15,342 bases of DNA from CAZMUN01 sp964569815 (GCA_964569815.1 CAZMUN010000026.1:1-15342), one strand, 5' to 3'; shown: positions 6,611-14,173, counted from the stretch's first letter. Translations and numbers: made by a program. The notes: generated by a model not told the origin, from the sequence alone.

Positions 6611-7431
6611 TAATCAACCGCTTCTTTCTCGCAGCCAGGGCAAGGCAGCAAAGGCTTGTCTGCAACCCAAACAGAGCATTTTCCTTCAACACAGGCAGCA
6701 TAGGCCTCTTCGCTGCAACTCGGGTCCTCCTCCAAGGAAACGCAGGCGCCAGAAGACCTTTTGCATTCCTCCAAAACAGTGGAATCATATTGCTCTGAAA
6801 ACCCGCTGTTTACAGCAACCCTTTTTCCACCCAAAACGCAAGGACAACAGCCTTCCTGAACCAGGACACAGCCCTCATCGCTTTGGCAGGCCTTCATTTC
6901 ATCCAAAGAAGGCTCCCCATCAAACCGCGGAACAGAAACGGTTTCCTCCAGCAGAACCTCTTCAAAGTTCTCGCCTGACTCTGGGTCAAAGCCACGGGAA
7001 ACAACCTTTACATTATAAGGCCCTTTGGGCAAATTTTCAAACTTTGCTTCAAGCTCTGAACTGCAAACGCATTTGCAGCCAGGGCCAGACCAGTCCTCAA
7101 AAACAACAATTGAAGGCGTTTCAGAAGGCAAATCATAGCCCCTTAAACCATTGTCCAAAGCCTTTGAAATAGTTGCCTTCCTGCAGCACAAATGAGAAAC
7201 AGCCCTAGAATAAACCAAGGCATTGCCTTCAGCCTTCAAACCAGGCTCTGACTCAACAAAGCCCTGGCCCTTTGAAGCCATTCCATGCTCTGTCTCAGCA
7301 CAGCCCTTTACCAAAGGCTCAAAGACCATGTTTTCAAAAGGACTTAAAGAAGGCTCTGGTTCACGCTCTTGAATACAGCCGCTGAACGCAATCAGCAAAA
7401 CCAATACCACAAAACAGGTCTTGTAATGCAT
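6610..7431 (-). CDS. cysteine-rich secreted lipoprotein, function unknown
   Basis: 273 residues. The N-terminus has a short charged start, a hydrophobic stretch (7-16) and a lipobox IAFSGC with the lipidated cysteine at 19, so the protein should be exported and anchored to the outer face of the membrane. The mature part holds about 18 more cysteines, several in pairs or triplets (LCCRK, CKCVC, GCCPC, CPGC). That suggests disulfides or metal binding. A segment near residue 180-255 has the pattern C-x3-DEGCVLVQEGCCPC...C-x-EGKC, which resembles small Cys-rich repeats seen in secreted proteins of archaea and bacteria, but no named domain is claimed. The early mature region is acidic and Pro/Ser-rich, like a linker. 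It lies between alaS and leuS with its own TATA-like box. Secretion is well supported; the role is unknown. Confidence 0.85.
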   Translation of the reverse strand: MHYKTCFVVLVLLIAFSGCIQEREPEPSLSPFENMVFEPLVKGCAETEHGMASKGQGFVESEPGLKAEGNALVYSRAVSHLCCRKATISKALDNGLRGYDLPSETPSIVVFEDWSGPGCKCVCSSELEAKFENLPKGPYNVKVVSRGFDPESGENFEEVLLEETVSVPRFDGEPSLDEMKACQSDEGCVLVQEGCCPCVLGGKRVAVNSGFSEQYDSTVLEECKRSSGACVSLEEDPSCSEEAYAACVEGKCSVWVADKPLLPCPGCEKEAVD

Positions 7432-7454
7432 GGCAAAAAAGTAGTGTTTTCTGG

Positions 7455-7464
7455 AATAAAAACG
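7455..7464 (-). promoter_or_regulatory. TATA-like box of the lipoprotein gene
   Basis: On the minus strand GTTTTTATTC lies about 28 nt before ATG 7431, in the 39-nt gap after the alaS stop. It is weaker than the other boxes in the window. Confidence 0.4.
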
Positions 7465-7470
7465 TTTCCT

Positions 7471-9231
7471 TTACTCCAAGACAGCCTTTATTCTTCTAAC
7501 GCCCGCGCTTACAGACTCTTCCTTTTTTACCCTAAAACGCCCTATCTCACCTGTATGATTCACATGCGGGCCTGCACAAACCTCTTTGGAAAAGCCCTTC
7601 ACCGAGTAAACAGAAACCTTTTCCGGCGCATACTTGCCGCCAAAAAAAGCCAAAGCGCCTTTCTTTTTTGCCTCAGCCAAGGACATCTCCTCACGCACAA
7701 TAGGCAAATCCTTTTCAATGGCTTCGTTCACAATCCTTTCAACTTTTTCAAGCTGCTCTTTGGAAACCTTTTCAGGGTGAGAAAAATCAAAGCGAAGCCT
7801 TTCAGGAGTTATGTTACTGCCCTTCTGCTGAACATGCTCCCCCAAAACCTTTCTGAGTGCAGAGTGCAAAAGGTGGGTTGCGGTATGCATTCTCAAAGCG
7901 GTTTCAGAATGGTCAGCCAAACCAGACTTAAACTTTCCAGCAGTAGCAGTTCTTGATAGGAACTGGTGCTTTTCAAACTCTTTTTCAAAGGCCTTTTTGT
8001 CCACCTTTAGGCCTTTCTCATTGGCAATCTCCAAAGCCATCTCCAAAGGAAAGCCAAAGCTCTGGTACAAAAGGAAAGCGTCCTTTCCCGAAACCTTGCC
8101 CTCCTTTTCCAAAATCTTCTCAAACCTCTTGACGCCCTGCTTTAAGACCTTGGCAAACTTTTCCTCTTCTGCTTCAAGTTCCTTAAAAATGGTTCCGGAG
8201 CTTTCTCTGAGCTCGGGCCAGTCATCTGAGTAAATCTTGACAACGGTTTTCGCAATTTCTTTGGTAAAACTGCCTTGAATTCCAATCAGCCTGCCATGCC
8301 TTACCGCACGCCTAATCAAACGCCTTAAAACATAGCCGTGTTCGACATTGCTTGGAACAATGCCCTTTCCTTCAGCCAAAACAAAGCATACGGCCCTCAA
8401 ATGGTCCGAAATAATCCTGGCGCTTTTTTCACTGCAATCTTTTGAGAGGCCTTTAACCTTGTCCATAATAGGTTTGAACAACTCTGTCTCATAAACGGTT
8501 TCCTTTCCCTGCAGCATGGCCACAGTTCTTGCAAGGCCCATTCCAGTGTCAACATTCTGCTGCTTCAATTTCTCAAACCTGCCTTCAGCTGTCTTGTTGT
8601 ACTGCATGAATACATCGTTCCATATCTCAAAGTATTTGCCGCAATGGCAGCCCGGCCTGCAGCCCTTTCCGCATTTCTCCTTTCCAGTGTCATAAAACAT
8701 TTCAGTGTCAGGACCGCATGGCCCTGTTTTTCCTGCAGGGCCCCACCAATTGTCTTCCTTTCCAAAAAAGCAAATCCTTTCCTTTGGTATTCCCAGGCTT
8801 TCCCAGACCTTTGCGCTTTCCTCATCCTTTGCTGCATCATTGTCACCGGCAAAGCATGAAACAGAAAGCCTTTTTGGGTCCAAGCCAAGCCATTTTTTGC
8901 TGGTCAAAAACTCGTAGCTCCACTCAATAGCCTCTTTTTTGAAGTAGTCGCCCAAAGACCAGTTTCCAAGCATGAAGAAAAAAGTCAAATGCGATGCATC
9001 GCCCACTTCATCTATGTCGCCTGTCCTAATGCACTTTTGGTTGTCTGCAAGCCTTTTTCCCTCAGGGTGGGGCTGGCCCATCAGATACGGAACCAATGGA
9101 TGCATTCCTGCAGTGGTAAAAAGAACAGTGGGATCGTTTTCCGGAATAATCGAAGCGCTTGGAATAATGGCATGGTTTTTTTCCTTAAAGAAATCCAAAT
9201 AGGCCTTTGCAAGCTTTTTTGCAGTCCACAT
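7471..9231 (-). CDS. alaS: alanyl-tRNA synthetase, short bacterial-type form
   Basis: 586 residues against roughly 875-900 for usual AlaRS. The class II catalytic core (about 1-235) has SIIPENDPTVLFTTAGM, the LTFFFMLGNWSLGDYFK block (82-98) and PCGPDTEMFYD (171-181). A cysteine cluster, CGKGCRPGCHC (187-197), precedes EIWNDVFMQYN. The tRNA-recognition helices include HGYVLRRLIRRAVRHG (298-313). The editing domain keeps its four metal-ligand positions, HTATH (449-453) and CAGPH (552-556). Editing begins straight at the HTATHLL helix: the beta-barrel subdomain usually before it (with FYAESGGQVGD) is missing, and the protein stops at SAGVRRIKAV, so the C-terminal C-Ala domain is also missing. 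The motifs are bacterial and, from memory, most like Patescibacteria/CPR enzymes. ATG 9231 fits a TATA box 29 nt upstream. Confidence 0.95.
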   Translation of the reverse strand: MWTAKKLAKAYLDFFKEKNHAIIPSASIIPENDPTVLFTTAGMHPLVPYLMGQPHPEGKRLADNQKCIRTGDIDEVGDASHLTFFFMLGNWSLGDYFKKEAIEWSYEFLTSKKWLGLDPKRLSVSCFAGDNDAAKDEESAKVWESLGIPKERICFFGKEDNWWGPAGKTGPCGPDTEMFYDTGKEKCGKGCRPGCHCGKYFEIWNDVFMQYNKTAEGRFEKLKQQNVDTGMGLARTVAMLQGKETVYETELFKPIMDKVKGLSKDCSEKSARIISDHLRAVCFVLAEGKGIVPSNVEHGYVLRRLIRRAVRHGRLIGIQGSFTKEIAKTVVKIYSDDWPELRESSGTIFKELEAEEEKFAKVLKQGVKRFEKILEKEGKVSGKDAFLLYQSFGFPLEMALEIANEKGLKVDKKAFEKEFEKHQFLSRTATAGKFKSGLADHSETALRMHTATHLLHSALRKVLGEHVQQKGSNITPERLRFDFSHPEKVSKEQLEKVERIVNEAIEKDLPIVREEMSLAEAKKKGALAFFGGKYAPEKVSVYSVKGFSKEVCAGPHVNHTGEIGRFRVKKEESVSAGVRRIKAVLE

Positions 9232-9250
9232 ACAAATACCTTTGGTAGTA

Positions 9251-9265
9251 GAATAATTATAAAGC
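9251..9265 (-). promoter_or_regulatory. TATA box of alaS
   Basis: On the minus strand GCTTTATAATTATTC is centred about 28 nt before ATG 9231, just after the stop of the upstream kinase-like gene. A partial AAAGGT purine run also lies between it and the ATG. Confidence 0.55.
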
Positions 9266-9286
9266 TTTTTTTAAAAACCCAAAAAA

Positions 9287-10096
9287 TTACCTCTTTCTCT
9301 CCAAAAACTCCAAAACGTTTGGAATAGAAAACGAGCCTTGGTCAAAAACCGAAACAAGGAGCTTTCCATCCTTTACACCATAAATAAAAAAATTCTTGGT
9401 TTTCAAGTCAAAGTCAACCGGCGTATCGGAACCATAGTTTACCCTTTGCCCGGCCCTTATGGCTTCAGAGAGCTCTGCATAAGCCCTTTCAACCATTCTT
9501 TGGGTAATGCCCTGCCCTTTTACAAAATCTGGCATCCGATCCAAGGGAAAATACTCCTTTTCTACAATGCCTTCTTTTGCAAACTGTTCAACCATTGCCC
9601 TTTCCGCTGCATTGGATTTGCGCCTGAAAAAAGTTCTGACAGCCCACAAAGTTGGCTTGTTCACCAAAACACTTACAAGAAAATTTTTGCCTCCCGCAAT
9701 AAGCGGCGGGCCCCTTAGCACGACGTGCTTCAAGCGCTGCTTTTTCAAATAATTGAAAACAGCAAAGGTTCCGGCATACTGCGTAATCCCATCTGTTTTT
9801 TGCCTTTTGTGGTACACTTTTAGGACAAAATGCCTGCCGTTGGGCTTTATTCCAAGCTTTGAAAGTGTGCTCTGCTTTATCAAATAGATTTTTCCGTGGG
9901 CGCCTTGGTCAATTAAACCGCCTTTAATGCCGTGCAAAAATTTTACGCTGCCATCAGGCCTTATCTGAAAGGCATGTGTTAGCTTTCTTGCGCCCTTTAC
10001 AATTTTCTGGCCTCGCTTTCCAACCAAAAATCGCTCTGAATCCCCGCCAAATCTTGGCCTTACGCTGAAACCATAGCGAACTTTCTTTGCCGGCAT
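9287..10096 (-). CDS. protein-kinase-fold-like protein, divergent
   Basis: 269 residues from ATG 10096; a TTG at 10111 would add five residues but would lie too close to the TATA box. A basic N-terminal region (1-50) precedes features like a small protein-kinase fold. These are a glycine-loop-like IDQGAHGKIYLIK (62-74), a strand with a candidate ATP-binding lysine, FVLKVYHK (90-97, K93), and a catalytic-loop-like VDFDLKTKNFFI. In that loop D230 and N235 have the D-x4-N spacing of the HRDxxxxN motif, followed by strand LLVSVFDQGSF where D252-Q-G replaces DFG. No clear alpha-C glutamate or HRD histidine is seen, so activity is uncertain. Alternatives are an aminoglycoside-phosphotransferase-like or lipopolysaccharide-kinase-like relative, or a pseudokinase. 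It has its own promoter between RNase P RNA and alaS. The coding call is firm; the fold is inferred from motifs. Confidence 0.8.
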   Translation of the reverse strand: MPAKKVRYGFSVRPRFGGDSERFLVGKRGQKIVKGARKLTHAFQIRPDGSVKFLHGIKGGLIDQGAHGKIYLIKQSTLSKLGIKPNGRHFVLKVYHKRQKTDGITQYAGTFAVFNYLKKQRLKHVVLRGPPLIAGGKNFLVSVLVNKPTLWAVRTFFRRKSNAAERAMVEQFAKEGIVEKEYFPLDRMPDFVKGQGITQRMVERAYAELSEAIRAGQRVNYGSDTPVDFDLKTKNFFIYGVKDGKLLVSVFDQGSFSIPNVLEFLERKR

Positions 10097-10117
10097 AATA
10101 AAAACAAGCAAAACCAG

Positions 10118-10127
10118 TTATTTAAGG
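10118..10127 (-). promoter_or_regulatory. TATA box of the kinase-like gene
   Basis: On the minus strand CCTTAAATAA is centred 26 nt before ATG 10096. This spacing decides for ATG 10096 over the upstream TTG. Confidence 0.5.
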
Positions 10128-10166
10128 TTACTATTTTAAAAAAAAAGGCTGGAGCATTTGAATAAC

Positions 10167-10182
10167 AAAAAGTTGAAAAAAA
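10167..10182 (-). terminator. oligo-T stretch downstream of RNase P RNA
   Basis: On the minus strand a T7 run (10176-10182) and a T5 run (10167-10171) follow the second copy of the P1-like repeat. Archaeal RNA polymerase often ends transcripts in such T-runs. Which run is used is not known. Confidence 0.4.
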
Positions 10183-10187
10183 GTTTA

Positions 10188-10265
10188 GGGCAGTGGACTA
10201 TCCTTTTAGAAAAAATTTAGCAAAAGAAAGACCCCTTGCAATAAAGAAAAGGTTTGGGCAGTGGA
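10188..10265 (-). repeat. direct repeat copying the 3' strand of the RNase P RNA P1 helix
   Basis: TCCACTGCCC occurs at 10265-10256, where it closes the P1 helix of RNase P RNA, and again at 10197-10188, 68 nt further downstream. Both copies are followed by AAAC- and T-rich sequence. The 68-nt interval has no gene. Confidence 0.7.
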
Positions 10266-10575
10266 GAGTAAGCCGCCTCTTGTTACCCTGCTTCTTTGGA
10301 AGCAGGCTGTTGGCATTCGTCTAAGCCGCTCGAAGCGTTGCACCCGCGCCCCTTTTGAGGAGGCGACTGTTTCCCCGCCGTTTCATCGAACCTTTCTTTG
10401 GAAAAGAAAGCTTCGCCAAAGAAATGCTTGCTTTGCAAGCACGTTCGTTTCGTTTCTGTTCAGGGAAACTATCCTCTCGGATGTGTTTTGTGTCAGTTCC
10501 TGCGAACTGGGGAGGGCGGACTTTCCTCACTTCAAACCCTTTGCAGGGGAAGCGTTAGCCAACCTTCCACTACCC
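10256..10575 (-). ncRNA. rnpB: RNase P RNA
   Basis: About 320 nt; the catalytic RNA that trims tRNA 5' leaders. The P1 helix is GGGTAGTGGA (10575-10566) with TCCACTGCCC (10265-10256). The diagnostic conserved core is GAGGAAAGTCC (10528-10518). Its extension GCC pairs with GGCGGCTTA (10277-10269), forming helix P4 with the typical interruption. A CR-II-like ACAGAAACGAAACG and a late TTAGACGAATGCC block, like the TAGATGAATGAC block of bacterial RNase P, are also present. Extra perfect hairpins decorate it, for example CCTGCTTC/GAAGCAGG (10306-10287) and one near 10440 with GCTTGC/GCAAGC arms. The ends are set by P1 and by a TATA box 27 nt upstream. Long reading frames across this stretch are therefore spurious. 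Confidence 0.9.
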
Positions 10576-10597
10576 AAAAAAATTATGTATATAAGAG

Positions 10598-10606
10598 AAT
10601 TTAAAG
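10598..10606 (-). promoter_or_regulatory. TATA box of RNase P RNA
   Basis: On the minus strand CTTTAAATTC is centred about 27 nt before the predicted 5' end at 10575. A second AT-rich element (CTTATATA, 10595-10588) is too close to be the main box for that end. Confidence 0.5.
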
Positions 10607-10610
10607 CTTT

Positions 10611-11036
10611 CTAACACCCTAAATCAGGCAAAATGCATGGAATTGAACCCAATGCATCGTAGTTCTGCTGCCATAAAGCCAAGTCGGCACCATCAACCCT
10701 GCTGTCCCTGTTAATGTCTGCCCTATTGCAATAGTCATTAGAACAGCCACAAGGAGGGTCACCCAAAGCATTGTATTGCTGCTGCCAAATCGCCAAATCG
10801 GCTCCGTCAACACGAGAATCGCCAGTTATGTCAGCCGCAATGCACAAAGGCAACGGAGGATTAGCAGCAATTAGATTGCTTTTGGAAAAAAAGCTTGTTT
10901 TAAAAAATCTAAAAACAGGCCTTGTAAAGCCTGTCCTTGAAAATTTTAGGTTTCGGTAAGCACTGGTTTCTCCAAAAAAAGCAGTAACTAGAGTCAAAAC
11001 AATTAATGCAACCACTAACAACTTTCTGGAACCCAC
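10611..11036 (-). CDS. small secreted protein with two dockerin-type repeats
   Basis: 141 residues. A GTG start at 11036 gives MGSRKLLVVALIVLTLVTAF, a signal peptide (cleavage likely after TSA, near residue 26). A region of about 35 residues with no known motif follows. Then come two calcium-loop repeats: ADITGDSRVDGADLAIW (68-84) and ADINRDSRVDGADLALW (107-123). Both follow the dockerin type I / EF-hand loop pattern DxxxDxxVDxxDL, each followed by QQ.Y.ALG. Cysteines at 65, 96, 98, 103, 134 and 141 flank the repeats and could brace them. Dockerins bind cohesin domains on other extracellular or surface proteins; here the dockerin pair is essentially the whole mature protein, with no catalytic domain. 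The GTG start is supported by a TATA box 28 nt upstream; an ATG two bases upstream is out of frame. It sits between the rRNA operon terminator and RNase P RNA. Confidence 0.87.
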   Translation of the reverse strand: MGSRKLLVVALIVLTLVTAFFGETSAYRNLKFSRTGFTRPVFRFFKTSFFSKSNLIAANPPLPLCIAADITGDSRVDGADLAIWQQQYNALGDPPCGCSNDYCNRADINRDSRVDGADLALWQQNYDALGSIPCILPDLGC

Positions 11037-11056
11037 ATATAAATAATGCTAAAAAA

Positions 11057-11070
11057 GGTATTTAAATCTT
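11057..11070 (-). promoter_or_regulatory. TATA box of the dockerin gene
   Basis: On the minus strand AAGATTTAAATACC is centred about 28 nt before GTG 11036, predicting a leaderless transcript. It begins only a few bases after the rRNA operon terminator. Confidence 0.55.
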
Positions 11071-11088
11071 GTCAAAAAAAAAGTGACA
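11071..11088 (-). terminator. oligo-T terminator of the rRNA operon
   Basis: On the minus strand a T9 run (11082-11074) lies within TTGTCA-C-T9-TGACAA, so the run is also the loop of a 6-bp stem. It follows the 23S processing stem directly. Confidence 0.65.
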
Positions 11089-11092
11089 AACG

Positions 11093-11122
11093 CATGCATT
11101 GGAAGCATTCCGCAAAATAAGT
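11093..11122 (-). other. 3' strand of the pre-23S processing stem
   Basis: The region pairs over about 29 bp with the 5' strand at 14174-14203, with one bulged base and a few G-U pairs. It brackets the mature 23S. No strict bulge-helix-bulge is visible in it. Confidence 0.8.
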
Positions 11123-14118
11123 CATTGCTGTTGTGAACTTAGGACCGCTCGGGCTTTTAGTGCCGGTATGCTGAACAGGTCGCCGAAGCTCCCTGCTTAC
11201 ACAGCCGGTCTATCAACCCAGTGTTCTACTGGCGCCCTCGTCCCTACGCCAATCCCTTTTACAAGACCGGTTTCAGGAATGGTTGTCTATTTTCAGGGGC
11301 TGCTTCGAGCTTAGATGCTTTCAGCTCTTATCAGCTACAGCGTGGCTACCCAGCAGTGCCTTGTCAGACAACTGGTACACCAGAGGCTACGATGCCACGT
11401 TCCTCTCGTACTGATGGCAGCTTTCCCTCAGACAACCGACAACTCCGACAGATAGGATCCAAACTGGCTCGCACCGTTCTTAACCCAACTAACGTAAGGC
11501 TTTGATGAGTTAACACCTCCACCCTTGGCCGCTTATGCACGGCCAGGATGCCTTGAGACGACGGCGAGGTCGCAAACAGCGGGGTCGATGTGGACTCTCA
11601 CCCGCTACCACTCAATTACCCCCAGGGTAAATTCACTGTTAGACCAAGGCCCCATTAAAGGGCACACTGGCGTTCGCTAGACCCTCATTTCTGACCCACG
11701 TTTCGTGCTGTGAGAAACATGGTTAAGCCTGCTTTTGCTCTTGCACTCTACAGCGAATTTCTGACTCGCCTGAGCAGACCTTTGGGCGCCCCTGATATCT
11801 TTTCAGGGGCGTACCGCCCCAGTCCAACCGCCCATCAAATGCTGTTCCCTTTCAGGTTAGCAGTACAGTTTTTGAAGGATGGTGTCCCATTGACGCTCCA
11901 CAATTCCTAGCGAAATTGCTTCGGTGCTCCCATCTACGCTTCACTCCAAAAACCATACTACAACATCAGACTGCGGTAAATCTCCGTGGGGTCTTCTCTT
12001 CCCGTCGGAATTCTGCGGCATATTCACCGCAAAGCAAGTTCATCGGGCCCAAGTTAGGGACAGTGGGAATCTCGTTGCTTCATTGGTGCAAGCCGGCATT
12101 AAACCGGCAAGGTATTACGCTACCGTGAGAGCCTCAGAGTTAGGCCCGCTCTTCACCAGCGCTTAGACCCCTTGAACAGGGCTTTCACGTACTGGCAGTG
12201 AGCAGAAGTCAGCGGCTATTCGCATCCTTGCGGACTAGCAGCCACCTGTGTTTTTGTTAAACAGTCGGACTCCCCTTGACATTGCAGCCTGCCCTCTGCA
12301 GAGCAGGCACCCCTTATACCAAAGGTACGGGGCTAATTTGCCGAATTCCCTTAACTTAGTTCCCCCGATACGCCTAGGCTTTCTCAGCCAGGGGCACCTT
12401 TCTCGGTTCTTGGTACGGTCGCCTTAAATACTTCTTGCTTCCATTTTCATGGACTCCAGGCCTCAGCAGACTTCCTAGATTTAATCTTCTTCTCAGCTTT
12501 ACGCTTCTCCAAAGATTTATTCCAGTTAAGCAGGCAGACAAGCCTACCCTGCTTAGCCCAAAGTGTCTGAAAGCAAGCTATCGTTGCCGAAAACGTATTA
12601 AAGCGGTACAGGAATATGAACCTGTTTCCCTTTCGTTCTGATCGTATTACGATTGAACTTAGGACCGACTAACCCTTAGCTAATGATTAGCGCTAAGGAA
12701 CCCTTGCCCTTTCGGCGGAGCCGATTCTCACGGCTCTATCGTTATTACTAGTACAAGGATCCATGTTTCTAACAGCTCCACACCTCGTTACCGAGATGCT
12801 TCGAGGCTATCAGAATACCTCCTTACTGGATAACTCTCAACAGAGAGTCCCCCTAGGTATCGGCAACTGGTTTAGTCCAGATTATTTTTAAGGCCCTCAC
12901 CCATAGGTAGGTGAGCTATTACGCACTCTTTAAAGGGTTGCTGCTTCTAAGCCAACCTCCCTACTGTATTAGGACAGGGACACTTTTCAATTAACACTTA
13001 ACCAGTATTTATGGGCCTTAACCCAGGTCTGGGTTGTTCCCCTCACGGACACCAACCTTACGCCGGTGCCCCGACTCCAGCGATCTAAACAGCCAACGAA
13101 TTCGGAGTTTGACAAGAAAGCGAAGCCTCTCGGCCCCTTACTTTCTAATCAGTATCTCTACCCCATTGGCATGCTCCCGCTGGGCTATGCTAAGACATAT
13201 TTCAGGAGGAGCCTGCTATTACCAGGCGCGATTCGCATATTACGCCTAGACCCAGGTTACCCGAGCAGATAGACTAGCACCGGTAACAGACCTCCACCAC
13301 CCGGATGGGCGGCTTCATCTTACCAAGGCCTAGATCGCACTGGTTTCAGGTCTTAAGCTTGTGACTTAAGCGTTTAAGCTCTCAGCCTCACCCTTGCGGG
13401 ATGCGCTGACTTGGTTTCCCTGCGGCTTCTTCCATAATGGAATTAACCTTGCCACAAACTTAAATTCCCTTGCTCGTGCTTCAGGACGAACGGCCAAACC
13501 CTGATCAATCCTGTTCGATTGTAAAATTTCTCGTATTCTCTTCACAGGACATCGTTTCTTTCAGGCCTGGCCCGACTGTAACCACTTAGTTTCAAGCGCT
13601 TTTCAGCTCCCGTTAGGGATACTTTTCAACTTTCCTTCACAGTACTAGTATGCTATCGGTCTCAACAGGTATTTAGAGTTAGAAGTTAATGACTCCTAAT
13701 CTTCTGAGGCAAGAACTGATGCCTCATACTCTTGGGTCCTGGCAATCATCCAATAGGCTTTCATTTACGAGGCTGTCACTCTCTGCGGCGTCTCTTTCCA
13801 GAGAACTTCAACTTGGCTTTTTGGATGTAACCAGGCCACACCACATCTCCCATATGTTGCCATACGGGATTCGGTTTGCCCTATGCTGCTTTCGCTCGCT
13901 GCTAGTCACAGCATCCCAATTGGTTTCTTTTCCTCCTGGTACTAAGATGCTTCAATTCCCAGGGTTCTCAATCCTTTCAGATCAATTCAGGAATCCTTGG
14001 CTCGAAGACTGCATGCGTCTCGCCAAGGCTTATCGCAGCTTGCCACGCCCTTCATCGACCGTTGAGCCTAGTTATCCCCTAAGTGGCGTGCACGGCTCCT
14101 ACATGGAACACTAGCAAT
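11123..14118 (-). rRNA. 23S ribosomal RNA
   Basis: About 2,995 nt. Diagnostic blocks on the minus strand include the sarcin-ricin loop AGTACGAGAGGAAC (near 11410-11397), the P-loop ACTGGGGCGGTAC near 11815, the GTAATTGAG block of the peptidyl-transferase centre (11620-11612), and the 5' block AAGGGCGTGGCAAGCTGCG near 14040. The ends are estimated from the closing helix ATTGCT (14118-14113) with AGCAAT (11129-11124) and from the processing stem just outside; they may be off by several bases. The length leaves no room for a large intron. Several normally near-invariant positions are changed (see findings). It follows tRNA-Ala in the order 16S - tRNA-Ala - 23S. No 5S rRNA is seen downstream. Confidence 0.95.
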
Positions 14119-14144
14119 AAACCTTTTTCTTGCGAAAAAGGTTT
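14119..14144 (-). other. hairpin with GNRA-type loop at the 23S 5' edge
   Basis: On the minus strand AAACCTTTTTC-GCAA-GAAAAAGGTTT is a perfect 11-bp stem with a GCAA tetraloop. It directly abuts the predicted mature 5' end, between it and the processing stem. Confidence 0.6.
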
Positions 14145-14173
14145 GCGAAACCCGAATCTCTTCGAGCTTCGCT

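Noticed and set aside
10261..10614. 117-residue plus-strand and 69-residue minus-strand open frames
   Set aside because: They overlay the RNase P RNA, whose P1, P4 and conserved core explain the sequence.
13689..14114. 141-residue plus-strand open frame
   Set aside because: Antisense to the 5' end of 23S rRNA; all other frames between 11099 and 14114 are likewise rRNA shadows.
11123..14118. Possible 23S intron with homing endonuclease
   Set aside because: The total length (~2,995 nt) is normal for archaeal 23S, and no LAGLIDADG-type frame is seen.
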